A DNA stretch of 64,000 bases, taken from NCBI RefSeq assembly GCF_027627575.1, contig NZ_CP114065.1, positions 5,456,001-5,520,000 on the forward strand. The letters run 5' to 3'. Shown here piece by piece: positions 16,679 through 24,863 of the stretch. The stretch comes from Kribbella sp. CA-293567. Lineage in GTDB: Bacteria; Actinomycetota; Actinomycetes; Propionibacteriales; Kribbellaceae. Position numbers and translations under genes: made by a program. The notes below the pieces were generated by a model. The model was not told where the DNA came from and searched no databases. It worked only from the letters and a program-made list of their open reading frames with translations. How positions within the stretch are numbered: position 1 is the first letter of the stretch; the number at the start of each line of letters is the position of its first letter.

Positions 16679-17704
16679 TCAGCGGCGGTCGGTGACGAGG
16701 ATGCGGTTCAGCGTCTCGATGTTGTCGACACACTTGCCGGCGCCCAGCACGACGGCGTCCAGCGGGTTGTCGGCGACATGGATCGGGATGCCGGTCTCGT
16801 GCCGCAGCCGCTCGTCCATCCCCTTCAGCAGCGCGCCGCCGCCGGTCAGCACGATGCCGCGGTCGACGATGTCGCCGGCCAGCTCGGGCGGGGTCTTGTC
16901 CAGGGTGGCCTTGACCGCGTCGACGATCGCGGTGATCGGCTCCTCGATCGCCTGCCGGATGCTGGCCGAGGACACCTTCACCGTGCGCGGCAGGCCGGAG
17001 ACCATGTCGCGGCCGCGGATCTCGGAGTCCGGGCCGTCCGCGCTCGGGAAGGCCGAGCCGATGGTCATCTTGATCTGCTCGGAGGTGGCCTCGCCGAGCA
17101 TCAGCGAGTACTCCTTCTTGCAGTAGTTCACGACGGCCTTGTCGATCGCGTCGCCGGCCACCCGGATCGACTGGCTGGTGACGATGCCGCCGAACGAGAT
17201 CACCGCGACCTCGGTGGTGCCACCGCCGATGTCGACCACCATGTTGCCGGTCGCGTCCCGGACCTCGAGGTTCGAGCCGAGCGCGGCGGCCATCGGCTCC
17301 TCGATGATGTAGACCTTGCGGGCGCCGGCCATGTAGCCGGCGTCGCGGACGGCGCGCTGCTCCACCGCGGTGATGCCCGACGGGACGCAGACCACGATCC
17401 GCGGCTTGGCGAAGTACCGGCGGCGGTGCACGCGCTGGATGAAGTACCGCAGCATCTGCTCGGCGGCGTCGAAGTCGGCGATCACGCCGTCCTTGAGCGG
17501 CCGGATGGCGGTGATGTTGCCCGGCGTACGGCCGATCATCTTCTTCGCCTCGGCGCCGAAGGCGACCGCCTCGCGCGGTTCGTCGGTACGGATCGCCACC
17601 ACGGACGGCTCGTTCAGGACGACGCCGCGACCGCGGACGTAGACGAGTGTGTTGGCTGTACCGAGGTCGACCGCCATGTCACGGCCGAGCATGCTGTTCG
17701 CCAT
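16679..17704 (-). CDS. mreB: Rod shape-determining actin homologue MreB
   Basis: 341 aa. Actin-fold ATPase: phosphate-1 loop AVDLGTANTLVYV at the N-terminus and DIGGGTTEVAV near residue 165 are seen, with the MreB signature GEEPMAAA-type EEPMAAALGS. Forms membrane-associated filaments that organise wall synthesis; its presence indicates a rod- or hypha-forming relative (in Streptomyces it acts mainly in spore wall building). First gene of the mre operon; 160 bases separate it from ndk. Confidence 0.95.
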   Translation of the reverse strand: MANSMLGRDMAVDLGTANTLVYVRGRGVVLNEPSVVAIRTDEPREAVAFGAEAKKMIGRTPGNITAIRPLKDGVIADFDAAEQMLRYFIQRVHRRRYFAKPRIVVCVPSGITAVEQRAVRDAGYMAGARKVYIIEEPMAAALGSNLEVRDATGNMVVDIGGGTTEVAVISFGGIVTSQSIRVAGDAIDKAVVNYCKKEYSLMLGEATSEQIKMTIGSAFPSADGPDSEIRGRDMVSGLPRTVKVSSASIRQAIEEPITAIVDAVKATLDKTPPELAGDIVDRGIVLTGGGALLKGMDERLRHETGIPIHVADNPLDAVVLGAGKCVDNIETLNRILVTDRR

Positions 17705-17864
17705 CTCGGCGCGCCCTCCACCTGCTCGGGTCCCGGAGTTCTCAGGCTAGGCGCGGACCCTGCGCCAACCGGGGACCGACACGACCCGTCCGCCCACGAC
17801 GCATCGTATCGGTCCACTCACCGGTTGTTCGCGCCGCCCTGCCTGCCGGTACGGACGATGACGG

Positions 17865-18275
17865 CTACGGCAGGTCGGGGAACCAGATCTTGATCTCGCG
17901 CTCGGCCGACTCCGGCGAGTCGGAGCCGTGCACCAGGTTCTCCCGGTTCGACAGCGACAGGTCGCCGCGGATCGTGCCCGGCGCGGCCTTGCGGCCGTCG
18001 GTGGCACCGTTCAGGCCACGGACGACCTCGACCGCCTCGTCACCCTCGAGCACCAGCGCGACCAGCGGGCCGCTGGTGACGAAGGTGCGCAGCGGCGGGT
18101 AGAAGTCCCGCTCGACGTGCTCGGCGTAGTGCTGGTCGGCGAGGTCGCCGTCGATCGTGCGCAGGTCCATCGCGACGACGGCGAGGCCCTTCGCCTCGAA
18201 CCGTCCGAGGACCTCCCCGACCAGGCCACGGCGTACGGTGTCGGGCTTGAGCAGGACGAGGGTGCGCTGCGACAT
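17865..18275 (-). CDS. ndk: Nucleoside-diphosphate kinase
   Basis: 136 aa. Transfers the gamma phosphate between nucleoside triphosphates and diphosphates through a phospho-histidine, seen in NLVHGSDS near residue 116; MSQRTLVLLKPDTVRRGLVGEVL is the typical N-terminus. Preceded by GGAGAGAAC. Lies downstream of folC and the DUF4233 gene, the common actinobacterial order. Confidence 0.96.
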   Translation of the reverse strand: MSQRTLVLLKPDTVRRGLVGEVLGRFEAKGLAVVAMDLRTIDGDLADQHYAEHVERDFYPPLRTFVTSGPLVALVLEGDEAVEVVRGLNGATDGRKAAPGTIRGDLSLSNRENLVHGSDSPESAEREIKIWFPDLP

Positions 18276-18330
18276 GTCTGTTCTCTCCGATGAGTCTGGC
18301 GGATGCTGCGGCCGAGCCTAGTGGTGCCGG

Positions 18331-18663
18331 TCAGCCGGCCTGGGCCTGGGCGGCCTTGGCCTCGTCGATCCGGCGGCCGAGCACGATCGACGCCACCCAG
18401 AAGGCGGCGAAGGCCGCACCGAGGACGAACATCACCGGTACGACGAAGCCGAGGCCGACCGCGGCGACCTGGAGGACCGAGCCGAGGATGTAGCCGACCC
18501 GGTTGCGCAGCAGCCCGGCCGCGACCAGTGCGAGCACCGCCAGCCCCAGGCACAGCGGGAGCGCCGTACTGGGCTCGACGTCGGCCACCGAGATCATCAC
18601 CGGCGTGACGAGGGCCAGCACCAGGAACTCGAAGGCGAGCACGATGCTCGCCAGCGACCTCAC
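18331..18663 (-). CDS. DUF4233 membrane protein
   Basis: 110 aa with four predicted helices (SIVLAFEFLVLALVTPVMI; ALPLCLGLAVLALVAAGLL; ILGSVLQVAAVGLGFVVPVM; FVLGAAFAAFWVASIVLG). Matches the DUF4233 family, which in actinobacteria sits between folC and ndk almost invariably. GTG start overlaps the folC stop (GTGA). Function unknown; the overlap implies coordinated expression with folC. Confidence 0.88.
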   Translation of the reverse strand: MRSLASIVLAFEFLVLALVTPVMISVADVEPSTALPLCLGLAVLALVAAGLLRNRVGYILGSVLQVAAVGLGFVVPVMFVLGAAFAAFWVASIVLGRRIDEAKAAQAQAG

Positions 18664-20021
18664 CGCTTCTCCCCGGCCGTCTTGCGGACCAGCAGCGTGC
18701 GGGCCTCGCCCGCGGTGATCACCGAGCCGGTGACCAGGACGCCGCCGGTGCCCATCGCGAGCGCGTTCTCCTCGGCCAGCCGGATCGCGTCGTCGATCGC
18801 GTCGAGCAGCTTCGGCCGGACCAGCACCCGGTCCTCGCCGAAGATCTCGGCCGCGATCTCGCCCAGTTCCTCGGCCGGCATCGACCGCTCGAACGAGTTC
18901 CGGGTGCAGACGACGGTCTCCATGATCGGCTCGTAGGCCTCCAGGATCGCGTACACGTCCTTGTCCTTCATGCAGCCCAGGACGCCGATCAGCGGCTGGA
19001 ACGCGAACGCCTCGGACACGGTCGCGGCGGTCGCCTCGGCACCGTGCGGGTTGTGCGCGGCGTCGACGATCACCGTCGGGCTGGTCCGGACGACCTCCAT
19101 CCGGCCCGGGCTGGTGACCTCGGCGAAGCCCGCCTCGACCAGTTCGCGGGTCATCCGGTCGCCCTCGTTCTGGCTGGTCGCGCCGAGCAGCGCCTCGACC
19201 GCGGCCAGCGCGGTGGCGGCGTTGTGGGCCTGGTACTCACCGTGCAGCGGCAGGAAGATGTCGTCGTACTCGCCGCCGAGACCCTTGAACGAGATCAGCT
19301 GACCGCCGACGGCGACCGAGCGGCTGACCACGCCGTACTCGAGTCCCTCGCGGGCGACCTGGGCGCCGACCTCGGCGGCCCGGCGGACCAGGACCTCGGC
19401 GACGTCCAGGCTCTGCTGCGCGATCACGGTGGTGCCGCCGGGCTTGATGATCCCGGACTTGTCGCGAGCGATGGTGACCGGATCCGCGCCGAGGATGTGC
19501 GCGTGGTCGACCGCCACCGGGGTGATCACCGAGACGGTGCCGTCGGCGACGTTGGTGGAGTCCCAGGTGCCGCCGAGACCGACCTCGATCACCGCGACGT
19601 CGACCGGGGCGTCGGCGAAGGCCGCGAACGCCATCCCGGTCATCACCTCGAAGAACGACAGCGGGTGCTCGTTCTCGGAGTCGACCACGTCGACGTACGG
19701 CTCGATCTCTGCGTAGACCTCGACGAAGCGCTGCTCGTCGATCGGCTCGCCGTTCAGGGTGATCCGCTCGCGGACCGTCTCCAGGTGGGGGCTGGTGAAG
19801 CGCCCGGTCCGCAACCCGGCCTCCTGCAGCAGCGCGTCGACCATCCGTGCGGTCGAGGTCTTGCCGTTGGTACCGGTCAGGTGCACGACCGGATAGCTCT
19901 TCTGCGGGTCGCCGAGCAGCTCCACGAGCCGCCGCACCCGGTCCAGCGTGGGGTCGATCTTGTTCTCCGGCCAGCGGGCCTGGAGCTTCGCCGATACCTC
20001 GGCATACGAGAGGTCACTCAT
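18660..20021 (-). CDS. folC: Bifunctional folylpolyglutamate / dihydrofolate synthase
   Basis: 453 aa. ATP-dependent ligase adding glutamate to folates. P-loop HLTGTNGKTSTARM near residue 50, DHAHILG (~165) and the Mur-ligase-like C-terminal domain with VDAAHNPHGAEA (~325). ATG at 20021 is chosen because homology begins at once (MSDLSYAEVSAKL); the longer frame runs into an intergenic hairpin repeat. Divergent from valS. Confidence 0.94.
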   Translation of the reverse strand: MSDLSYAEVSAKLQARWPENKIDPTLDRVRRLVELLGDPQKSYPVVHLTGTNGKTSTARMVDALLQEAGLRTGRFTSPHLETVRERITLNGEPIDEQRFVEVYAEIEPYVDVVDSENEHPLSFFEVMTGMAFAAFADAPVDVAVIEVGLGGTWDSTNVADGTVSVITPVAVDHAHILGADPVTIARDKSGIIKPGGTTVIAQQSLDVAEVLVRRAAEVGAQVAREGLEYGVVSRSVAVGGQLISFKGLGGEYDDIFLPLHGEYQAHNAATALAAVEALLGATSQNEGDRMTRELVEAGFAEVTSPGRMEVVRTSPTVIVDAAHNPHGAEATAATVSEAFAFQPLIGVLGCMKDKDVYAILEAYEPIMETVVCTRNSFERSMPAEELGEIAAEIFGEDRVLVRPKLLDAIDDAIRLAEENALAMGTGGVLVTGSVITAGEARTLLVRKTAGEKR

Positions 20022-20035
20022 CAGGTCGCCAGTGT

Positions 20036-20199
20036 AGGGCCCCGGGTCGAGAGTCCTTCGAGTGCTGGCGGTGTTCAGGTGCGTGCATCGCGGTGCTTGA
20101 GGAGCGTCCTCGATGTGGAGCATCGTGGATGCTTCTCAAGTGCCGCGAGGTGCGTGCCTGGGCGCCGCCAGCGCCGAAGGACGCTCAACCCGGGGCCCT
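20036..20199 (+). repeat. Long hairpin repeat element, copy 1 (164 nt)
   Basis: Left arm 20036-20115 and right arm 20121-20199 pair along their whole length around the loop TGGAG (20116-20120). My hand alignment gives about 63 Watson-Crick pairs, 12 G-U wobbles, four mismatches and one bulge when read as plus-strand RNA. Ends are AGGGCCCC...GGGGCCCT; the tip is CGATG/CATCG with a flanking T-T mismatch. It fills the folC-valS spacer, begins 15 bases from the folC start codon, and lies upstream of the valS -10 box, so neither mRNA is expected to carry it in plus orientation. A second copy with the same tip and size lies at 32438-32603. Confidence 0.85.
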
Positions 20200-20208
20200 C
20201 AGGAGGGC

Positions 20209-20217
20209 TGTGGATAA
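20209..20217 (-). promoter_or_regulatory. Perfect DnaA box
   Basis: TGTGGATAA on the plus strand is the exact complement of the consensus TTATCCACA. It lies between the hairpin repeat and the valS promoter, about 30 bases upstream of the -10 box, where bound DnaA could influence valS or folC. A single box is not an origin. Confidence 0.55.
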
Positions 20218-20245
20218 CCCGTCGTGAGCACCCCTTGACAAGCAC

Positions 20246-20251
20246 TAGGAT
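20246..20251 (+). promoter_or_regulatory. valS promoter -10, leaderless
   Basis: TAGGAT ends six bases before the valS ATG and no Shine-Dalgarno exists. TTGACA at 20235-20240 is a perfect -35 hexamer but is only five bases from this -10, so it cannot serve it with normal spacing. Confidence 0.5.
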
Positions 20252-20257
20252 TGCCGT

Positions 20258-22810
20258 ATGACCGAGACGTCCCGCGTTCCAGACAAGCCCACCCTCGACG
20301 GCCTCGAGGAGAAGTGGGCTGCCGTATGGAAGGAGCAGCAGACCTACGCCTTCGACCGTACGGCGGAGCGTGCCGACGTCTACTCGATCGACACCCCGCC
20401 GCCGACCGTCTCCGGGTCGCTGCACGTCGGGCACATCTTCAGCTACACCCACACCGACCTGGTCGCGCGCTTCCAGCGGATGCGCGGCAAGAAGGTCTTC
20501 TACCCGATCGGCTGGGACGACAACGGCCTGCCGACCGAGCGCCGGGTGCAGAACTACTACGGCGTCCGCTGCGACCCGACCCTGCCCTACGACCCGGACT
20601 TCACCCCGCCGGAGAAGCCGGACGCGAAGAAGCAGATCCCGATCTCGCGGCAGAACTTCGTCGACCTGTGCGGTGAGCTGACGCACGTCGACGAGCAGGC
20701 GTTCGAGGCGATGTGGCGTCAGGTCGGCCTCAGCGTCGACTGGAACTACCTCTACACCACCATCTCCGAGGACTCCCGGCGCGCGTCGCAGCGGGCCTTC
20801 CTGCGCAACTTCGCCCGCGGCGAGGCGTACCTGTCCGAGGCCCCGACGATGTGGGACGTCACCTTCCAGACCGCCGTCGCCCAGGCCGAGCTCGAGGCCC
20901 GCGAGTACGCCGGCGCCTTCCACCGGGTCGCGTTCCACAGCGACAACGGCCCGATCTACATCGAGACCACCCGGCCCGAGCTGCTGCCGGCCTGCGTCGC
21001 GCTGATCGCCCACCCGACCGACGAGCGGTACCAGGACCTCTTCGGTACGACGGTCCGTTCGCCGCTGTTCGGCGTCGAGATCCCGGTGCTCGCGCACGAG
21101 GCCGCCGAGCCCGACAAGGGCGCCGGCATCGCGATGTGCTGCACCTTCGGTGACCTCACCGACGTGATCTGGTGGCGGGAACTGCAACTGCCGGTCCGCA
21201 CGGTCATCGGGCGGGACGGGCGGCTGCTGCGCGACACCCCGGAGTGGCTCGAGGGTTCCGAGGCCGCGGCGTCGCTCTACGGCGAACTGGCCGGCAAGAC
21301 CACCTTCAGCGCGCGTGAGCTGACCGTTGCCAAGCTGCGCGAGAGCGGCGACCTGGACGGCGAGCCGAAGCCGACCAAGCGGATGGCGAACTTCTTCGAG
21401 AAGGGCGACAAGCCGCTCGAGATCGTCTCCACCCGGCAGTGGTACATCAAGAACGGTGGCCGCGACGCCGACCTGAAGGCCGAGTTCATCGAGCGCGGCG
21501 ACGAGCTCGGCTGGGTCCCCGAGCACATGAAGCACCGCTACCTGAACTGGGTCAACGGGCTGAACGGCGACTGGCTGATCTCCCGTCAGCGCTTCTTCGG
21601 CGTCCCGTTCCCGGTCTGGTACCCGCTCGGCCACGACGGCGAGCCGGACTACGCGCACCCGCTGATGCCGAGCGAGGCCGACCTGCCGATCGACCCGACC
21701 TCACAGGTCCCGGGTGGGTACGACGAGTCCCAGCGCGGCAAGCCGGGCGGCTTCGTCGCCGATCCCGACGTGATGGACACCTGGGCCACCTCGTCGCTCA
21801 CCCCGCACATCGTCTGCGGCTGGGAGCGGGACAACGACCTGTTCGAGCGCACCTTCCCGATGGACCTGAACACGCACGCGCACGAGATCATCCGCACCTG
21901 GCTGTTCTCCCGCGTCGTCCGGGCACACTTCGAGAACGGCACCCTGCCCTGGGCGCGCTCGATGATCTCCGGGTTCGTCGTCGACCCCGACCGCAAGAAG
22001 ATGTCGAAGTCCAAGGGCAACGCGGTCGTCCCGTCGGAGATCCTGGAGAAGTTCGGCTCCGACGCGGTCCGCTGGCGCGCGGCGATGGCCCGGCCGGGGA
22101 TGGACTCGCCGTTCGACGAGTCGCAGATGAAGGTCGGCCGCCGGCTCGCGATCAAGGTCCTGAACGCCTCGAAGTTCGTCCTCGGCTTCGGTGCCACGTC
22201 GGTCGACGCCGCCGCCGTCACCGAGCCGGTCGACCTGGCGATGCTGGCCCAGCTGCGGACCGCGACCACGGAGGCGACCGAGGCCTTCGAGCGGTACGAC
22301 TACACCGGCGCGCTGGAGATCGCGGAGCGGTTCTTCTGGAGCTTCTGCGACGACTACGTCGAGCTGGTCAAGGAGCGCGCGTACGGCGGTCACGGCGAGG
22401 CCGGTGCCACCTCGGCGAAGGCCGCGCTGGCAGTCGCGCTGTCGGTCCAGCTGCGCCTGCTCGCGCCGTACCTGCCGTTCGCGACCGAAGAGGTCTGGTC
22501 GTGGTGGCAGGAAGGCTCGATCCACCAGACCTCCTGGCCGGTCGCCGACGTCGACATCGCCGCCGCTGAGCAGGACCCGGCCGTCCTGGACGCCGTCGCC
22601 GAGGTGCTGGCGGGGATTCGCGGCGCCAAGTCGACGGCGCAGGTCTCGATGAAGACCGAGGTCTCGAAGGTCGAGGTCAGCGGCCCGGCAGCCCGGCTGA
22701 CCCTGGCCGAGCGCGCCGAGGTCGACCTGCGGGCGGCCGGGCGGATCACCGGCGAGATCGTCTGGAGCCCGGACGAGTCGGAGTCCGTCTCGGTGATCGC
22801 CGCGCTGTAG
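20258..22810 (+). CDS. valS: Valyl-tRNA synthetase
   Basis: 850 aa class I synthetase charging tRNA-Val. The HIGH motif appears as SLHVGHIFSYTH near residue 50, preceded by PPPTVSG as expected for ValS; the editing domain spans about 190-380; KKMSKSKGN near residue 580 is the second ATP motif. The DDNGLPTERRVQNYYGV segment and the 850-residue length, without the long C-terminal coiled-coil arm of the E. coli enzyme, mark the shorter ValS form. Leaderless-type start at 20258. No T-box leader is present. Confidence 0.95.
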   Translation: MTETSRVPDKPTLDGLEEKWAAVWKEQQTYAFDRTAERADVYSIDTPPPTVSGSLHVGHIFSYTHTDLVARFQRMRGKKVFYPIGWDDNGLPTERRVQNYYGVRCDPTLPYDPDFTPPEKPDAKKQIPISRQNFVDLCGELTHVDEQAFEAMWRQVGLSVDWNYLYTTISEDSRRASQRAFLRNFARGEAYLSEAPTMWDVTFQTAVAQAELEAREYAGAFHRVAFHSDNGPIYIETTRPELLPACVALIAHPTDERYQDLFGTTVRSPLFGVEIPVLAHEAAEPDKGAGIAMCCTFGDLTDVIWWRELQLPVRTVIGRDGRLLRDTPEWLEGSEAAASLYGELAGKTTFSARELTVAKLRESGDLDGEPKPTKRMANFFEKGDKPLEIVSTRQWYIKNGGRDADLKAEFIERGDELGWVPEHMKHRYLNWVNGLNGDWLISRQRFFGVPFPVWYPLGHDGEPDYAHPLMPSEADLPIDPTSQVPGGYDESQRGKPGGFVADPDVMDTWATSSLTPHIVCGWERDNDLFERTFPMDLNTHAHEIIRTWLFSRVVRAHFENGTLPWARSMISGFVVDPDRKKMSKSKGNAVVPSEILEKFGSDAVRWRAAMARPGMDSPFDESQMKVGRRLAIKVLNASKFVLGFGATSVDAAAVTEPVDLAMLAQLRTATTEATEAFERYDYTGALEIAERFFWSFCDDYVELVKERAYGGHGEAGATSAKAALAVALSVQLRLLAPYLPFATEEVWSWWQEGSIHQTSWPVADVDIAAAEQDPAVLDAVAEVLAGIRGAKSTAQVSMKTEVSKVEVSGPAARLTLAERAEVDLRAAGRITGEIVWSPDESESVSVIAAL

Positions 22811-22832
22811 GTCGCAGCTGGTCGAGGTTGTG

Positions 22833-22871
22833 TTGGCAGCGCTCGTCTCTCTCGGAGGCGGGCGTTGCTGG
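22833..22871 (+). terminator. 17-bp wobble-rich hairpin downstream of valS
   Basis: Bases 22833-22849 pair with 22855-22871 around TCTCG without any mismatch, but six of the 17 pairs are G-U, all in plus-strand RNA. It starts 22 bases after the valS stop, so a terminator is likely, though no T tract follows. Its wobble richness resembles the two long hairpin repeats, but the tip sequence is different. Confidence 0.5.
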
Positions 22872-23017
22872 TTGGTGGGGGTTGGCACGGCGTCGAGGAG
22901 AAAGTGCAGACGCAACGGGCCGACTACCCTGCGGGGTCGCCTTGTCCTGATATGAAACGATCGGGGCGACCCAGCCAATCCCCCGGCGATCCGTCCGCGC
23001 GCCCCGAGGAGCACTTG

Positions 23018-23812
23018 ATGAGCACCCCCACCACCCCCGGCCCGGACGACAAGCCCCAGCAGACGCCGCTTCCGCCGCAGACGCCGCAAGTTCCTGCTTC
23101 GCAGCCTGCTGAGACCGAGGCTCAGGCGAAGGCCGGTACGGGCGGTGTGTCGTCCGCGGGTGCGGCCAGCGGTACGCCGACCACCAAGCTTGCGGACGGT
23201 GGGGACGGCAAGCCACCGAAGGACGGCGCCGGTGAATCCGCCGGTAAGGGTCCGTGGTGGAAGGCGCCGGTGCGGGGGTTGAAGAAGGTTCGGTGGCGGC
23301 GGAATCCGTGGGTGACCGTGGGTGGGATCGTGCTGGCGTTGCTGGTGGTGGCGGCGGTCGGGTACTTCGCGGGGCTGGGGCCGATGAGCCGGCTGAACAC
23401 CGCTCGGGGGATCGAGCCGCCGGTGAAGTTGGGCGGGCTGGATCGGGTCACCGACGCGCAGATCCGGGAGCAGCTGAAGCTGGACCAGACGCGGGAGGCG
23501 TTGAGCCGGATCAACGACGGCAAGCAGGCGACGGTCGAGGCGTACGGGAATCTCGACGGTCAGCGGCTCTTCGTGGTGATCGCGTTGCGGGGGAAGGTCG
23601 ACATCGACAAGACGATCAAGGATTCGGGGGCGTCGCCGGAGATGGTCAAGCAGGTCGGTGACTCGACCTGTGTCGAGTCGAGCAAGACCCTGCCGACGCA
23701 GTGCTACCGCGGGTCGAACACGCTCACGATCATCGCCCAGGCAGCCAACGAAGGCGTCAGCGTGAACGACGTCGGGCCACTGGCCGACGAGGCGTTCGCG
23801 GCGATGAAGTAG
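23018..23812 (+). CDS. Single-pass membrane protein with disordered N-terminus
   Basis: 264 aa. Residues 1-75 are Pro/Thr/Gln/Ala-rich and disordered; a basic stretch (LKKVRWRRNP) leads into one helix (about 98-120, VGGIVLALLVVAAVGYFAG), and the C-terminal ~140 residues form an extracellular domain with two cysteines (STCVESSKTLPTQCYRG) that may be disulfide-bonded. No known family recognised. GAGGAG precedes the ATG. Its stop touches the stop of the convergent AEC transporter gene. Confidence 0.7.
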   Translation: MSTPTTPGPDDKPQQTPLPPQTPQVPASQPAETEAQAKAGTGGVSSAGAASGTPTTKLADGGDGKPPKDGAGESAGKGPWWKAPVRGLKKVRWRRNPWVTVGGIVLALLVVAAVGYFAGLGPMSRLNTARGIEPPVKLGGLDRVTDAQIREQLKLDQTREALSRINDGKQATVEAYGNLDGQRLFVVIALRGKVDIDKTIKDSGASPEMVKQVGDSTCVESSKTLPTQCYRGSNTLTIIAQAANEGVSVNDVGPLADEAFAAMK

Positions 23813-24736
23813 TCACCCGAGCAGGCCCGCCAGAGCGATCATCACCGGGATCGACAGCAACGTGCTGAGCAGTACCGCGCTGCGCGCCAGTCTTCGCGCG
23901 GCGCGGTACTGCACGGCGTACACATAGACGTTCTGAGCAGTCGGCAATGCGGCGAGCAGCACCGGCGCGAGCAACGCAGGGCCTTCCAGACCGAGCAGCC
24001 AGCGGCCGACGCTGAACGCGACCAGCGGTTGGACGAGCGTCTTGAGCACCACGGCCAGGGCGACGTCCCGGTCGAGGTTGATCGAGTCCTTCGCGCCGCT
24101 CAGGCTCAACCCGTACGCCACCAGCGCGATCGGCACCGCCGCCGCAGCCACCAGATCCACCGGCCGCATCATCAACGACGGCAACTCGATCCCGATCGCC
24201 GCGACGAACAAGCCGAGCAGCGACGCGACGGACAGCGGGTTCCGCAACGGCCGGGTGGCCAGGGTCGTCCACGAGGCTCGCCGCCCACTTCCCTGCCGGT
24301 CCCCGTCCAGAATCGCGAACGCCACCGGCGCCATCACCAGCAGCTGGAACAGCACGATCGGCGCGACCAACGCACCATCGCCGAGCACGTACGCCGCGAC
24401 CGGTACGCCGAGGTTGCCCGCGTTCACGTACGACGCGGCCAGTACGCCGACCGTCGCCTCCGACCGGCTCCGTCGCCACAGCAGCACCGCGACCAGCAGA
24501 TACAGCACCTGGACCACGAACACTCCGGCCAGGTTGGTCAGCAGGACCGGCGAGAAGATCGCGTGCAGGTCGGCGCGGGCCACCGTGGTGAACAGCAGGG
24601 CCGGCGTCGCGACGAAGAACGCGAACCTCGACAGCACCAACTCGTCCTCGGGCCGCAGCACCCCGGCCAGACCGACCAGATATCCGAGCACGGCGACCGC
24701 CACGAGTGCGACGAAGGCAGCAACGACGGCGCTCAT
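23813..24736 (-). CDS. AEC family (auxin efflux carrier-like) transporter
   Basis: 307 aa with about ten hydrophobic segments and the family pattern of two five-helix repeats (start AVVAAFVALVAVAVLGYLVG; NAGNLGVPVAAYVLGDGAL in the first repeat, with the characteristic N-x-G-x-x-x-P). Bacterial members export organic acids such as malate; the substrate here is unknown. Convergent and exactly abutting the preceding gene. Confidence 0.82.
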   Translation of the reverse strand: MSAVVAAFVALVAVAVLGYLVGLAGVLRPEDELVLSRFAFFVATPALLFTTVARADLHAIFSPVLLTNLAGVFVVQVLYLLVAVLLWRRSRSEATVGVLAASYVNAGNLGVPVAAYVLGDGALVAPIVLFQLLVMAPVAFAILDGDRQGSGRRASWTTLATRPLRNPLSVASLLGLFVAAIGIELPSLMMRPVDLVAAAAVPIALVAYGLSLSGAKDSINLDRDVALAVVLKTLVQPLVAFSVGRWLLGLEGPALLAPVLLAALPTAQNVYVYAVQYRAARRLARSAVLLSTLLSIPVMIALAGLLG

Positions 24737-24863
24737 CCGGGGCTCAGACAGTCAGAGGGCTGGACACTCAAGCGATCGTAGCTGAAACGGTTCATCTGCA
24801 AGTTACTGACCCGCAAGCCCTCGGGATGGAAAGATTCCACCAACAGACCGAAGGATGGCCGCC

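Noticed and set aside
20034..20037. GTAG at hairpin edge as REP/RAYT signature
   Set aside because: Present at copy 1 only; copy 2 lacks it at its end and no RAYT transposase is in the window.
20022..20257. T-box riboswitch upstream of valS
   Set aside because: The spacer is one long hairpin; no T-box sequence or specifier loop, and the predicted transcript starts at the ATG.
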